Assembly (NCBI GenBank): GCA_028673005.1
Contig: CM054113.1
Span: forward strand, 171,159,837 to 171,223,836
DNA length: 64,000 nt
Direction of reading: 5' to 3'
DNA from: Tanypteryx hageni
Lineage: Eukaryota; Arthropoda; Insecta; Odonata; Petaluridae
The notes below the pieces were generated by a model that ran no database searches, was not told the DNA's origin, and was given only the letters and a program-made list of their open reading frames with translations. Positions within the stretch are counted from its first letter, which is position 1; each line of letters opens with the position of its first letter. Positions 1 through 11,649 of the stretch are shown here, one piece after another. The position numbers and the translations under genes were made by a program.

Positions 1-499
1 TGTGTAAATTAGCCTTTAAAAAGATACACATCTTTACATTTTTCATGATATTTACATTTGTTTTCGGAGTTTTTAGAGGTAAACAATATATCTCAAATCG
101 TGACTTACCTCGATTATTCATAGGAAAGATACTTTAAATATTTCATGCTCCAGTTTTTGCTTCCTATGTAACCTTTAACTACTGAGGTGCGGTCTGCGAG
201 ACACCACCTAAATTATTGTCAAATCACCTCGCTACTTTAGTTTCCGCCATTTTACATTTTACAAAGAGATAAAGTGAATATTAAGTTCTTTCTTTCATTT
301 ACCACTAAACCCTCATGAGAGATTATCAAACACGGAAAATCTAGCTGTAGATATAACTAGTGAATAAATAACAATGAAAAAGTAAAGATTTATACAGGTT
401 TCACCTGGTACAGAAGTGCTTTTCGTCAAATTCGTCATAGTATACACTAATATATCTGCTTTGAAATCAGAAGATAGCATCAGGAGTTTATTATATTAT
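1..499. other. AT-rich intergenic DNA, no gene seen
   Basis: I see no coding exon, RNA gene or clear repeat here. Reading frames are short and none resembles a known protein. Confidence 0.5.
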
Positions 500-910
500 T
501 TACTGAAACAGAATATTATTTTACCTATTATTGTAGTAGCCCTGCTCTCTTTCTCCGCTTTAAACATCTTGATTTCATTATGATATGTTGCACAAATCTT
601 AAATCTTCAACACAAATACGTGTCAAAAGAAATTTTATTATTTCTTGTATTGTGGCAGCCCTGATTTCTATGTCTATACTAAAAATCTTGATTTCGTTTT
701 TTTATGTTGCACACCTCCTTTATACAAAATTTCGTTGAAATCGGTTCTGGCAATTACTTACAAATTCATAATTACCGAAAAGATTTATTTTGCAATTGTG
801 GCACCTCTGCTTAGTCGATCCGGTCCAAATATGTCATTTTGGTCATGTATTTATGTGAAGATTCTATGTACCAAATTTAGCTGAAATTGGTTCAGCCAAT
901 TCTTTCCTGA
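500..910. repeat. Degenerate tandem repeat, about three units of 130-145 bp
   Basis: Three successive blocks share ordered sub-motifs. Units 1 and 2 share 'gcagccctg'-like, 'atcttgatttc' and 'atgttgcaca' stretches. Units 2 and 3 share 'attgtggca', 'acaaaattt/accaaattt' and 'gaaatcggttc/gaaattggttc'. The short open frame across it (645-884) has no recognisable protein and follows the repeat, so I treat the block as noncoding. It could be the body of an old interspersed element. Confidence 0.5.
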
Positions 911-3653
911 TATGTGCGTACGGGTTTCGATGTGGTATATCATCTCCAGGTCACATCGAAATATTAAATATTAATAAATATTAAAAGCTGTGGAAAATAC
1001 AAAGTTTTCATTATATTTGCTCATCATGGAACTGTTCCACAAGGTAAAATTTATACAACGAAGTTCTTTTATACTGACGCTCCCGCAAATGATGATGCTC
1101 GTTGTAAAGCCGTCAGCTCTCAATTTCTCTCGTATGTCGGTATAGTACACCAGTTGCAATGCATATCAACCAGAGATGTACGCGACGAAAATCTTACTGG
1201 AACTCTCTCTGATCTCTTCCATTACTATACAAATGTCTAGACCGAACGGGATCTCTTTTTCTCTTCTCGACCTTGTCCAAAATCTCTCTCCCTCCAGCCC
1301 GAAACTTCGCTTTTTAAGCCTTTTTGCTCCCACTCGGTTGATGCGGCGCACCTGCCCCTTCCGCCTCCCACCCCCACCCGCCTCCTCCCCCGCCTACATC
1401 CTCCGCGTACCAAAACCGTGGATGATGCCTCCCTCAAGAAGAGGAGGGAGTGTTGAGAGGAGTAGAGTTGTGTTTGGGGGGGGGGGGGGAATGAGAGAGA
1501 TGAGGAAGAAGAAGAACTTCGAAGGGGGAAAGAGAGAGGGGGAGTGAGAACGGAGGAGAGGGATGTTCGTGTGTTTCTGTGTGGGAGGGGGGGGGAGGAG
1601 AAATAGGAGAGGTTTAGGAGCGTGGCTTCTCAGGGGCTGAGTCGGGATCCTGCCAAATATCCGGGCGGACTGGGCAGGAATCGTCGCTCTTGCCAAAGGA
1701 AGGCCCTTGGCGCCTAGTACGGGACACAGTGCCAGTTTGGGGGGTGGTGCCGGCCCGAGGAGGAGGTTTTGTCCACAAAGAAGAGGCCTTCGTCACCGGG
1801 AGGCGGGGCGAGGGAGAGAACGCATTCCCTCCCACCAACCTCTCCTCCCCCTTACCTTTCACTTGTCGTGTGTGTACGTGTGTGTTTTCTTCCCTATCCA
1901 CGACCCCTTACTCATCGTGTGCCAGAGTGGGTGGGAGAACGGGGCAAAGAAAAAGAGAGAGAGAGGAGAGGAATAGAGAGAGGTTTCGGAGTGAGTGAGG
2001 TTGTGGACCATCGTACGTCGAAGTGACATCGAGACGTTGAAAAAGCTCAATGGAAATCATTCCATCGCGCCAATATATCCCGCCTTTAACCTTTCCAACG
2101 GGGAGTTTTTGTCGTTGTCAGCCTGAGAGACGTCCTCGCGAAAGATCTTAAAGATTTTAGGGATGTCGCTCTAGTTGCTCCGGGATCTCTGGCACGAATA
2201 TTTCACGCCGACTCAAAGCGTTTGAAATCACCGGCTGCCGTCGCTTACTTTTCTTCGCTCTAATTCTCTTCACTTTCTTCTCTCGATTACATCGTTTCGC
2301 TAATCTCGCGGAGTTTCTCGGCCTCGGGAAATGTTTCGAAGGTTCAGTTAAACTGGAATATCCTCTATAGCCGTAAAATTATTGGGTAAACGGGGTGGGA
2401 ATTTCAACTACGAAGTGTGGAAAATCGCTGATCGTCGATTCTGCTCGGATCGAAGAACTGCGAACAACTGTCGAGGGTAGGGACTTAATAGTCGAATTGC
2501 GTGTGGTTTACTCGGTTGATTTACGTCTGGATGTGACTATGAATTATATTCAAACCATTTGGAAAGTTCAATTGTTCACTTATCGAATAAACTGATCGAC
2601 TCACTAAGTATTCCAGTCGATTTTTTTGTTCAAATTAGCGTTGTGACGTCACGACTCGTATCTATCTTTCTCACGATCTATAGTGTATTCCATCGCTTGC
2701 TATTGTCTTGCGAATCGAATACATTATAGAAGATAGGAATAATTCCCCTGGATATTATTTTGATAAAGTGAATTTATAGTTTTGTTTCCTCATTCTAAGA
2801 AAATTTCTTCCACAATCGTTCAGAAATGTTAATGAACCGAGTCTAAGACGCCCAGCGCATACCTCTTTCGCGGAAGAATTCCACGCACGCCTGAAAACCG
2901 CTTGATTTCGTTGGATCCGTTGTAGCGATCACGGCGCCCTGGTCAGGTGCCAATAAAGAGGCGCATGGTCCTTTTTCTCCTGCCGTGAATGGGATTCAAC
3001 GTCGCCGGTTTCGTTGAAACGCTAACCGGGCGGTCTTTTTTTAGTCTCACTTTTCACCTTTAACGCTCCAGTCCTTTCGGCGTACAATAACAATACGATT
3101 TTTTTCAACCAGATCGTAAGATTCGACTCGATAGATCACGTGTATCTCGTGCGTTGATGTTTTCTATAGGTAGAGTTGATAGTTGCCTGAGTAACTTTTA
3201 GGAACTGGTCCGTAACTAAACACGGAAATAACTCACACATTTGAATTTATTAAAATGATAACGCGATCTAGGTCATTTTGATAAGGCATCATCGGATAAT
3301 CATCAGCAGAAAGTTAACGTATATAGTATAGGTAGGTTATGAAATATATCTACTTTGACTCCTCTAAGATTTAAGTTATGGATGTTCGAATTGTAGAGAT
3401 TCGACCTATTTGATGTTTTTCTGCTGTAAGCTTAGTTGGCGATGCTTTATCGGGAGGAAAGCTATTTGTTGTTTTTATACTTAAAGTTTAGCTATGTTTT
3501 ATAAAGGGGATAACTATTTTTTGTTTTAATACTTAATGCCTAGCTGACGATGCTTGATCAAGAGGTAATAGAGATCGTGGTCTTATTTTAATAAACATTG
3601 GAAATTAATTCGCTAGAGAATTATCGAGTTCGTCTTATGAATGAAAACAAATC
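911..3653. other. Intergenic DNA with purine- and G-rich low-complexity tracts
   Basis: A GA/G-rich stretch runs from about 1436 to 1620 and includes a run of 14 G at 1476-1489. CpG-rich stretches follow (1620-2350 and 2850-3050). Several overlapping open frames arise from the biased composition; none resembles a known protein. The CpG-rich parts could be unmethylated regulatory DNA or exons of an unrecognised gene, but nothing in the sequence decides this. Confidence 0.4.
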
Positions 3654-3894
3654 CAAGAATAAGCATTTCAATATAAAAAATTGAAAAATAAGTACTTATC
3701 TCAGGTATCTCTAATAGCCATAAGAATGTTATGAAAAACCAGATGTGCCTTTCGGCTACAATGCAATCGTCTTTAGTAGTAGCTCATCAAAAGTAAATTA
3801 TTTTTAGAAATGCACGTCTGATTTTTCATAATCTATTGGAGATATATGAGATAGGTATTTTTTCAATTTTTTTATAGTTAAGTGCCTATTCTTG
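3654..3894. repeat. Imperfect palindrome with a hammerhead-like centre
   Basis: The left arm (about 3654-3749) and right arm (about 3809-3894) are inverted copies with mismatches. Both contain 'caagaata', an A-rich block, 'attgaaaaa', an 'atctc' block and 'tatgaaaaaNcaga'. On the minus strand the centre (3746-3780) reads AAAGACGA, a stem-like segment, then GTAGCCGAAA. This resembles the catalytic core of hammerhead ribozymes found in Penelope-like elements, but with substitutions. I infer an old Penelope-derived inverted dimer. Confidence 0.45.
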
Positions 3895-5143
3895 AATCAG
3901 AAATTAACTCGGTGCTTCATTTTTGTGCTTTATTGCGCTCTTTAAGATTGAGGTCGGAGGGGGCTAATAAATCTCGTTACTCTCATTAAGGAGCGAGATC
4001 GGTATTTGGATTGAAACGCACGAAAATTATTATTTTTATTTGTTTTTTGATAAAACTCGCGTTTAAAAAATAAAACTATAACGAATTAGAGTGTTTTTGA
4101 TGTGGTGGTGGTCTCCTCGCGGGTATATGCGAGAAATAATTCAAGCTCATAAATAGGAATTGGCTCGAGATCAGTAGATTTCAACAACGCCTCTCGCTTG
4201 TTGTTTTTCTCCGTTTCGCGCGCGTAGCCGATTTGCATTCGCGGTTCTGTTATCGTCTCGATCGAACCTTGGACGCCGCGGAGCAATAAATTTCTCGGAA
4301 ATATTTCCCTTCCCCGCTTTCCAGCGAGAATAATCAGTACGCGAGAAGCGTATGTGAGAAAGAGAGAGAAATACAACAATGGTACTTATTCACTTTAGGT
4401 CGACTGCCGATTTAAACGTGTTAAAGTGAAGCTGTGGTTACATTTTTTCACTGTGCGAATACACCTGGTCCTCTTATAACACGGGTTCTTATAGCACAGA
4501 TTCGTTACAACGCGGTCTGTTTTTTTTAATAAAAAAATTCGTAACGCGGATTATGTTCCGCATTAACTCGGTTTGGTAAGAATTGGGTTTTGGAATTCCA
4601 GATAGTTGAACGAGGAAGAGACGTGTCGAAGGGCTAGAGTGCTTGGATAACCTACAAAAACATTCTTTTTGTACATATGTGTGCATCAAAGAGAGGTTTG
4701 GAAATTTTGGGATTGAGGAGGGTGCCTTAATGGGCATGGAAATGAAGCTCCTTTCACTATGTAAAGCCAGGTTTATATTAACATTATACGACACTTTTTC
4801 AGAACGCATTCATCGTGTTATTGGAGGGCCGGATTTATGCTATTGGATGCTGAAGTTATTATTTCAAATACTTTTTTCTTCGAATTTCTTGAGCTGAGTA
4901 GATTTGTTGTTAAGGAAATAAAATAATATCTCTTTTTCGTTAATTACTGCAGTACTTCTAAGATTCGAGCTTATAGTGTTTACAAAAATTATTCGAAAGA
5001 CAAAAAATTTGATACAACGAACTTCGAGTTTGTGTCAATGAATACGAGAAGAAGTGTCTTCTTTGAGTGAAAGGAAATTCGAATTAAATGCGTTGGAATT
5101 TTCGAATTTCGACCTCGTTTGAGCTTGAAAAAATGTTTCCCCT
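3895..5143. other. Intergenic DNA, no gene seen
   Basis: Open frames at 4086-4379 and 4489-4809 (minus) and 4643-4897 (plus) show no known domain and no convincing splice context. A CpG-richer patch lies at 4190-4350. Confidence 0.4.
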
Positions 5144-5308
5144 GTAGCCATAAAAAGGTTGAAAATACCAAATATGCATTTCGGCTTCAAAGCAGAGATC
5201 AGTGATGACTCACTGATAGTAGATTCTAATATCGGTGAAACACCACAGACGACGGCTGCTTTGTAGTCGAAATGAGAATCTGGCCTTCTCACCCTTTTTT
5301 ATGGCCAT
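5144..5308. repeat. Imperfect palindrome with hammerhead-like core
   Basis: The arms 5144-5201 and 5245-5308 are inverted relatives; each reads roughly 'gccataaaaa', a short variable part, 'catttcg' and 'caaagcag' from outside to inside. On the plus strand the right arm reads GACGA, a stem GGCTGC/GTAGTC closed by TTT, then GAAAT. This matches a decayed hammerhead core, with CUGACGA changed to CAGACGA. It belongs with the copies near 3.75 and 8.27 kb. Confidence 0.45.
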
Positions 5309-6517
5309 CGGAGAAAAATATTATTTCAATTTGATTTCAGCTATAATACAATTAATTTTTTCTTAAATTCGTTGGATGTCAATGGTCAAAATAAAACTGA
5401 GACAAGATTAATCATCACTGAAGAAATTCATCATTGCGTCAGCAACTCTGGTAGATTACCCGAAAAAACGTGTCTTCCTGCCAGTAGAACTCTTAAGTTA
5501 AATTCAATTCCAATTACTTGAATTTTTTTTACTCTTCAGTCATGAGTTTTATTTGGGTAATGTTTTGATTATTTTAAAAACTTCAGTAATTCCTTTATCA
5601 AATTGTTAGGTCCATACACTTTGCAATTTCTTTTCTATCCACTGTTGTACCTTAAATATGCCTCAAACGTTATTGAAATATTATAAATTTATGTCTATAA
5701 AACTGACATGATGTCTGAATGGATTAAGTTCAAATTATTTTTCCTTCTCTCGAGTTTCGAGTTGCTGAATTTCGAATACAGTTCTTTATTTCGTTCCTCG
5801 ATGCCGAGTAAATTCCTTCGTAAAATGATTTGGCTTAAAATTGCGACGCCTCTTATTCAATTAAGAATGAACTTAAATTACGAACTTTCTTTCATCTAAT
5901 TATTGAAGGCCTTTTCGTGCGTCGAGTTTTAACGAAGTCGATAATTTTCTGTTTTTCCCGTTTCCAGCAAGAGGAGTTGTGTGGATAGTTCTCTCCATCA
6001 ACTTGCTTGGATCCTGCGTTAAAGATATGAAACCGGAAGGGAAAACTGTTTCGTCTAAAAATAGAAGAGAGTGATCTTTGGTATGAGGAGGAGGCGTTAG
6101 CCGTAGAACCTATGGACTCCCATTTTAACGACCTTTTCACGGAGGACTTGCTCCATCCTTCACTTAGTTAGCTGAGGCGGTAAGGAAAAATACTTTTCAT
6201 CCCGCTGTATAGGCGTGTATAAATAACCGCGCGAGGTTTCAGTGGAGGAAGTTGAATATTCGTTAATATAGGTTTATCAGGCTTCCGAAAACAGAACACG
6301 AGTGAGAAACGTTATGTCAAAAGCAAAGGTAATGTTATATTTCGGTCGTTCTTTCTGGTTACTCTCCATATTTTATATTTGTCTCGTTATGTTGACAGGC
6401 GTGGTTACCCAAGGAAAAATTTTTTTGACAGCGCTCATGAATTACATTGAAATTTTTATATTTTATAAGCTTCTCGAAAATAGCACATTAAGGTTATTTT
6501 CAATGCGTATTTTTAAC
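5309..6517. other. Intergenic DNA, no gene seen
   Basis: Frames at 5708-5899 and 5892-6140 carry no recognisable domain. Nothing else stands out. Confidence 0.4.
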
Positions 6518-6600
6518 AGTAAGAATGGCGGAAGGATCCGAACCAGAGACTAGCGTCTTACGGTAGGCACGTTATCCATCCCATTACCACGGCTAGCAGT
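6518..6600 (-). repeat. tRNA-derived SINE-like or tRNA-pseudogene remnant
   Basis: Read on the minus strand, this has a D-arm-like segment 'aatgggatggataacg' and a good RNA polymerase III B box 'ggttcggatcc', spaced as in tRNA-derived SINEs. The order recalls arginine tRNA. The T-arm pairs poorly and no full acceptor stem forms, so it is not a functional tRNA. Confidence 0.45.
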
Positions 6601-7633
6601 TTATATTTTCTTGTGATTCAGTAGCAGCCCCTAATTATTTGAAAAAATTCCTTAAATTTTGAGCTCAATCCCATTGGTATACGTACGGGAAAAATCAAAT
6701 GAAATGATGCATAATTACAGAGAGTTAATACTGAAATTCGATCTCTCAAATTTTCAGCGCTTCGCAGAATTATTTCGTCCCTCAAAACATTTTCGTCTTT
6801 CGCTCTCTTTCTCTTGATTTACATTTCCTATTTAGTGATAGCTTTATAAATAAACATATCCATTGGTCTGCATCGATAAACGACACATATTACGAGCGCA
6901 TTTCTACAAACTTGATCGATTTAATAAAGGAGGAAATATTCTATTTTGCGTACAGTTTTCGAGAAAATGGCCTTTCATGATTAATATTTCGATTTTGAGC
7001 CACCCATCCATATTCTCATTCTGTTTTGAAAACTTTTATTAGAATTTGAATGATGCAAAACAATTTCGCCTTGGAAATTCTTCTATTTAAAATCGGTTTT
7101 TTGGTGAGGAAGCGCTGAATTCTTATGCTTTTAGAATATTTGTACTGATTTTAATGATAAGACACTTGAGCTATTTTAGTGTCCATTGGCATCGACAAAT
7201 GACTTTTTCTGAATGCTAGATATTGTTTCTACTCAAGGCTACCTTTGGATCATAGTCAAGCGTGAGCTAAATACCTGTGCTTTTACAAACTTGTTCCGGG
7301 AGCATATAGAAATCATCAAAGGTCATGGTGTCATTTTAAGATCTTACAGTATAATTTTAGATATCAATTCACTTATGCGAATGTATATGGTTTTCAGCGA
7401 GTCACAACGTAAGAAATCGAGATAGTTTTCTCTCTCTCTCTTTCTCGAATAATAATGCGTTATAACTCAGGATCGTCACACGATATCGCGTCATTGGGTG
7501 AATCAAAAATGTTGATACGAAAATGTCTCCATCCGTAGAGGATCGGAAAGGAGGGTGATAAGGCGGGCGCAGCCCTGGATGTCCATAGGAAGGGAAGGGT
7601 ACGCGCTCCCATCCCTAACCCTTTCATCCTCAG
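6601..7633. other. Intergenic DNA, no gene seen
   Basis: AT-rich DNA with a short TC repeat near 7427-7444. The last ~100 bp become CpG- and C-rich and lead into a possible splice acceptor at 7633. Confidence 0.4.
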
Positions 7634-7686
7634 CCCTCTACGCCGACAACACCTCCGCCTACCGCAACCTTAGTCCACCAACCACG
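7634..7686 (+). CDS. Possible small coding exon of unknown gene
   Basis: A 53-bp open block sits between a strong 3' splice-like site (pyrimidine tract ending 'ttcatcctcag') and a strong 5' splice-like site ('acg|gtaagaa'). In one frame it encodes 17 codons, LYADNTSAYRNLSPPTT, with C or G at most third positions, unlike the AT-rich surroundings. I recognise no family, and neighbouring exons were not found. It may be an internal exon of an upstream gene or a chance arrangement in CpG-rich DNA. Confidence 0.25.
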
Positions 7687-7954
7687 GTAAGAAGAATCCA
7701 ACCGCGATGGACCGTCGAATGTCGAACTGGAATACTCTGACTCTGGGTTCGTCTCTTCTAAGATCTTCGAACGCGCATGGAGACGCCTCGTCTTCCTCGA
7801 AGAGGAGGAGACCTCGCACGGTAAAATAAAAACGACTAGTTCAGAGACGGGGAGGAACTTACAAAATTTTATTCATTTACTGTGGATAACGGGTTAAAAA
7901 AATAAAATTTCGGAGCCTTTATTTATAATATATAGGTATTATTAATATATAATT

Positions 7955-8204
7955 TATGTTACATGCGTACGAAGTAAAATATGAACGGATAGAAGGCGAG
8001 AAAGTAGATAGTAGACATTCCCTAGTGGCTGTAAAAATCACTCAAATAAGGAAAAGCCTTTATTGTAATGCCTTAAAATAGTGAAATTTTCAGATACGCG
8101 TATCATAGTGGCTAACATGGGATTGCAAAAACTTTCTTCTTTTATTTTATGCCAATTGAACATGTTCGCACAAAATTAATAAATTATTATTTATTAGAAT
8201 TTAT
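7955..8204 (+). repeat. Direct repeat copy 1 (about 250 bp)
   Basis: Shares long stretches with 8998-9244 in the same orientation, including 'acggatagaaggcgagaaag' and the end 'cgcacaaaattaataaatta'. Divergence looks like about a fifth of positions, so the duplication or insertion pair is old. No coding capacity. Confidence 0.6.
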
Positions 8205-8265
8205 CTTGAGGCTGGAATCCAGTCTATGAACTTTTTAAAATAGAAATCATAGATAGGTGGATCAC

Positions 8266-8300
8266 CACTAAAGACGACGGTTTTGTGGCCGAAATAAGTA
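8266..8300 (+). repeat. Hammerhead-like relic next to repeat copy 1
   Basis: Reads AAAGACGACGG, a short loop, then GTGGCCGAAATAAGTATCTG. It aligns with the centres of the palindromes at 3.75 kb (minus strand) and 5.26 kb (plus strand). I could not find a matching inverted arm here. Probably the tail of an old Penelope-derived element. Confidence 0.35.
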
Positions 8301-8997
8301 TCTGCTTTTTCTAAGCGTTATATTCCCTAGTCAAAACCAATTGATTAATTAATTGGTAGGACCTGTCGCAAGACAGAACACGAATGAATGAATATAGTCA
8401 TTAAGGTTTTGTTCATGTGAGTAATTTGCATATTAGAACCAACTTATGCTATTACTACTTTTCACTTGAACATTTGAACTAACAAATGGTGAAGGAAATA
8501 CATGATTACTAACAAAAATTAAATATTTCATCAATGAAAAGTTTTGACGACATTTCCCTCAATTATTTGACCTTTGCGATAAAATGAAAATAAATTTTGT
8601 TTATAAGTGTCACTGTGTAGTTATAAAATATAAACTAATCTAATGGCAATATTTATTTAGAACGCCATCAAAGAATTTAATTTTGTCCCAGTTGAGATAT
8701 AAGTAATATGCACATTTCGTCATTGAATGCTCATTATCGCTAATTATTTAGAATAGGCTTTGATATTATTATAATTATTCACTCAATACAGTACTTTTGC
8801 TTATTTCAGATAAAAACTCATCATCTAAAGTAAAACTCTCTTTGCTGTTTTTAAGATAAGCTTCAAGTAATTTACTTATTAATCTGAGAAATTTTACTCT
8901 TTTCGCCTTTCTTGGTATTTTTAAGCTTGGATAGCTATTTTCTCTAAAATTTAGAAATTTATAAGGCCTTGGATGTTTATTTTTTTATTTATCAACG

Positions 8998-9244
8998 CTG
9001 TTATATGTGTACGAAGTAAAATATTAACGGATAGAAGGCGAGAAAGTAGGTAGTAGTCATTTCCTAATTGCTGTAGAAATGGCCCAAAATGGATAAAAGC
9101 CATTATTTGAAATGCCTTAAAAAAGTGAAACCTTCAAATACGCGTAACATAATGGCTAAAATGGGATCGCATAAACTTACTTCTTCTATTTTATACCAAT
9201 TGAAAACGTTCGCACAAAATTAATAAATTATTATTTATTATAAT
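8998..9244 (+). repeat. Direct repeat copy 2 (about 250 bp)
   Basis: Second member of the pair described at 7955-8204. Both end in a 'ttattatttatta' AT-rich tail, which suggests insertions of one short element family. Confidence 0.6.
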
Positions 9245-11486
9245 TTATTATTATTAGGTGCACTTATATTAACAATTTTGTCTTTTATCTATATCTGAAA
9301 ACTCGCATACGCGTATTGTTGTTCATTGAGAATATCTTCCAATGGCTGAAAGAAATAGTTTATCGGTTTCAATCTCTTAAATAAATAGCCTTTTATTTTT
9401 GTCGACGAAACCTCTACAAACCGGTATTTTTATCTGTCTCACCATGTTGCGGTTGAATAGGATGGTTTAAGTGCCAGTTTAGCAGATTAACTATCTAATC
9501 TATATAAATATTTTCAAGCATTTTTTCACTTTTAACAATTCATTCCATTTGCGTTGCGAAGCTGCTACTGAATTCAGTTTTTGAGCAGAAGCATTTTCCA
9601 ATAAATTCATAAAATCACTTATAACTGTAATCCATGCTGTTTCTTTTGAGCGAGTTTATATAATTAATAGGTCTTAATCTCGAATTCATTCCAGCAATCT
9701 TTCCGTAAATGGTGAAATGTATTTACATACTCCGAATAATATTTATGAAGAGCACTGGTAATCTAAAGAATGTTAATGTAGTCAATGTTTACATTTCAGT
9801 TAAAAGAGCAGCAGAAGCTAATTGTTCCATTTCACGGGTTTATTAGTCTACTTAATGACATAGTACAGTTAATTTTGAGAAATCATAAAGATTTCTAGAT
9901 TCTTTCGAAATGAAAACACTGCACAAAAACAGGTTAAAAATTCGTTGCTCATTTTTACAGAGACTATGAATGTAATTATCTGAAATATGACAGCTTTTAT
10001 AACATTCTAATTTAAATAGACGTATGCGAATATAATAATTCAGATAATAATGTAAAAAATATTCGACTTTTACCAAGGGAAATGAGACCGTTTCCATTTT
10101 CAGTTAGGGCATTTACTAAAATTATTAGCAAAAAGCAGAATCTCATCTAACGATCATTGCTCACAGAAGTTTGTGAACGATGTTGAAGAATCAAAAAATT
10201 AAATCCAGTCCATTGAAAGAGCATGCAATATTTTGATGCCTTTATTGTGTACCTTCGTTGTCCATGGTAGGGTTTATAGTTCTTAGTTTTCAATCCTAAG
10301 ATTACATTGTTTGAGTCCATCAACCGAAAGAAAATTGTATAACCGCGTGAAAAGTTGTGTGATTCATTTAAAATAAACATCAATGACACCTATTATGTCT
10401 GGCTATAATAATCTAAGAGGTTGATTAGCCAGAAATTCCAAAGAAACAAACAAAAACCTCTTTTGTCAAATGCATATTTTTTGTTATCTCTTGAACAAAT
10501 CTTCCGAAGTAAAATCTTATGATCGATGCTGCCATACGGGTTTTAAGAATACATTCATTTTTACGCTATAATTATTACAAAACATAGATTATTCGACGAA
10601 TCACTTTTACTCTTACTTAGCTCTACTTGGATACGTAGATGGTTATTGCTAATATCCGCCAAAAAATTTAAAAATATAACTCAATGCAGCTTAGATTATG
10701 GCATGGCAGAAGCAGACCTTCCAAAGCTATGTCCTCTTTGCACACTACATATATTGTTACCGAATAAGTGATGACCGCTGGAAACTATGTAAGGCTGGAA
10801 ACACACTCGAAATACTTTTAAAATTAAAGTTATATCGAGTACGCTTAAAAGGAACCCACAGGCAACTGCACTTGCGTGATCAGCTAATTGATCGGTGTTG
10901 TGAAAGATATATGTCTCGGTGATCCTTTATACCGCGAGTTTGCGTGCCAAAATATCTCAAGCGACACGTATTGTCTTCCGATCGTTTTGTACTTTCCGTC
11001 ATCATCGCATCGCATTCCTGAACACGTGCCAACATAAAGTCTCTTAACGATTATAAAAAGAGCAGAGTGTTTCAGAGTATGAGTCGCGATTCAGTGGTGG
11101 ATTTTGGAGTAAAATATGCTGGATGGCTAGCTTCATGGCAATAATTCAAGTACTCATTCTACAGTTTAAAAACATCAAAACAAATAGGGTACGAACTTCG
11201 TCTACTTTATCCTGGCATGTATTACTTTTTTATCGATAATTCATTAAAACCGCGATCAGATAACGGTAGCCTCTTTCGGAACGCGAGTGTTACGTTCTTA
11301 GAAAAGGCCGCGTTTGGCAAAAAACCAGCTGCGCAGATTTAAATACTAACTGAAAATATTACGAGTCCGTATAGCCAACGAGCTTTCTAACAGCACGTAG
11401 AATTTATCGAGTCCGGTAAATAAGTTTTACATTTATTTAACCGTTTCCAATCAAATCTAAAATGGGGAAATCCATGTTGGACAAGG
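9245..11486. other. Intergenic DNA, no gene seen
   Basis: AT-rich. Frames at 9852-10097, 10147-10389 and 10698-10922 have no recognisable domain and no supporting splice context. Confidence 0.4.
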
Positions 11487-11649
11487 GTTTAGTGCAGCCC
11501 TTTCCAAACTTGACGCATCTGCGACCCCCTCTCAAGGCAGTCGGCCTTGTATCGCGATCTCTCTCTTAAGTTAGCCAACCTAATCACTACTCCATTGACC
11601 TCATCTATCAACCAATAAATACAAAATGTAATATTAATTTCAAGTAATC

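Noticed and set aside
1176..1696. Overlapping open frames on both strands near the GA-rich tract
   Set aside because: Proline/serine and arginine/glycine runs follow the biased base composition; no domain, splice or start support.
2644..2651. TGACGTCA CRE-like site (also at 25065-25072)
   Set aside because: An 8-bp match is expected by chance in 64 kb or nearly so, and neither is close to a supported promoter.
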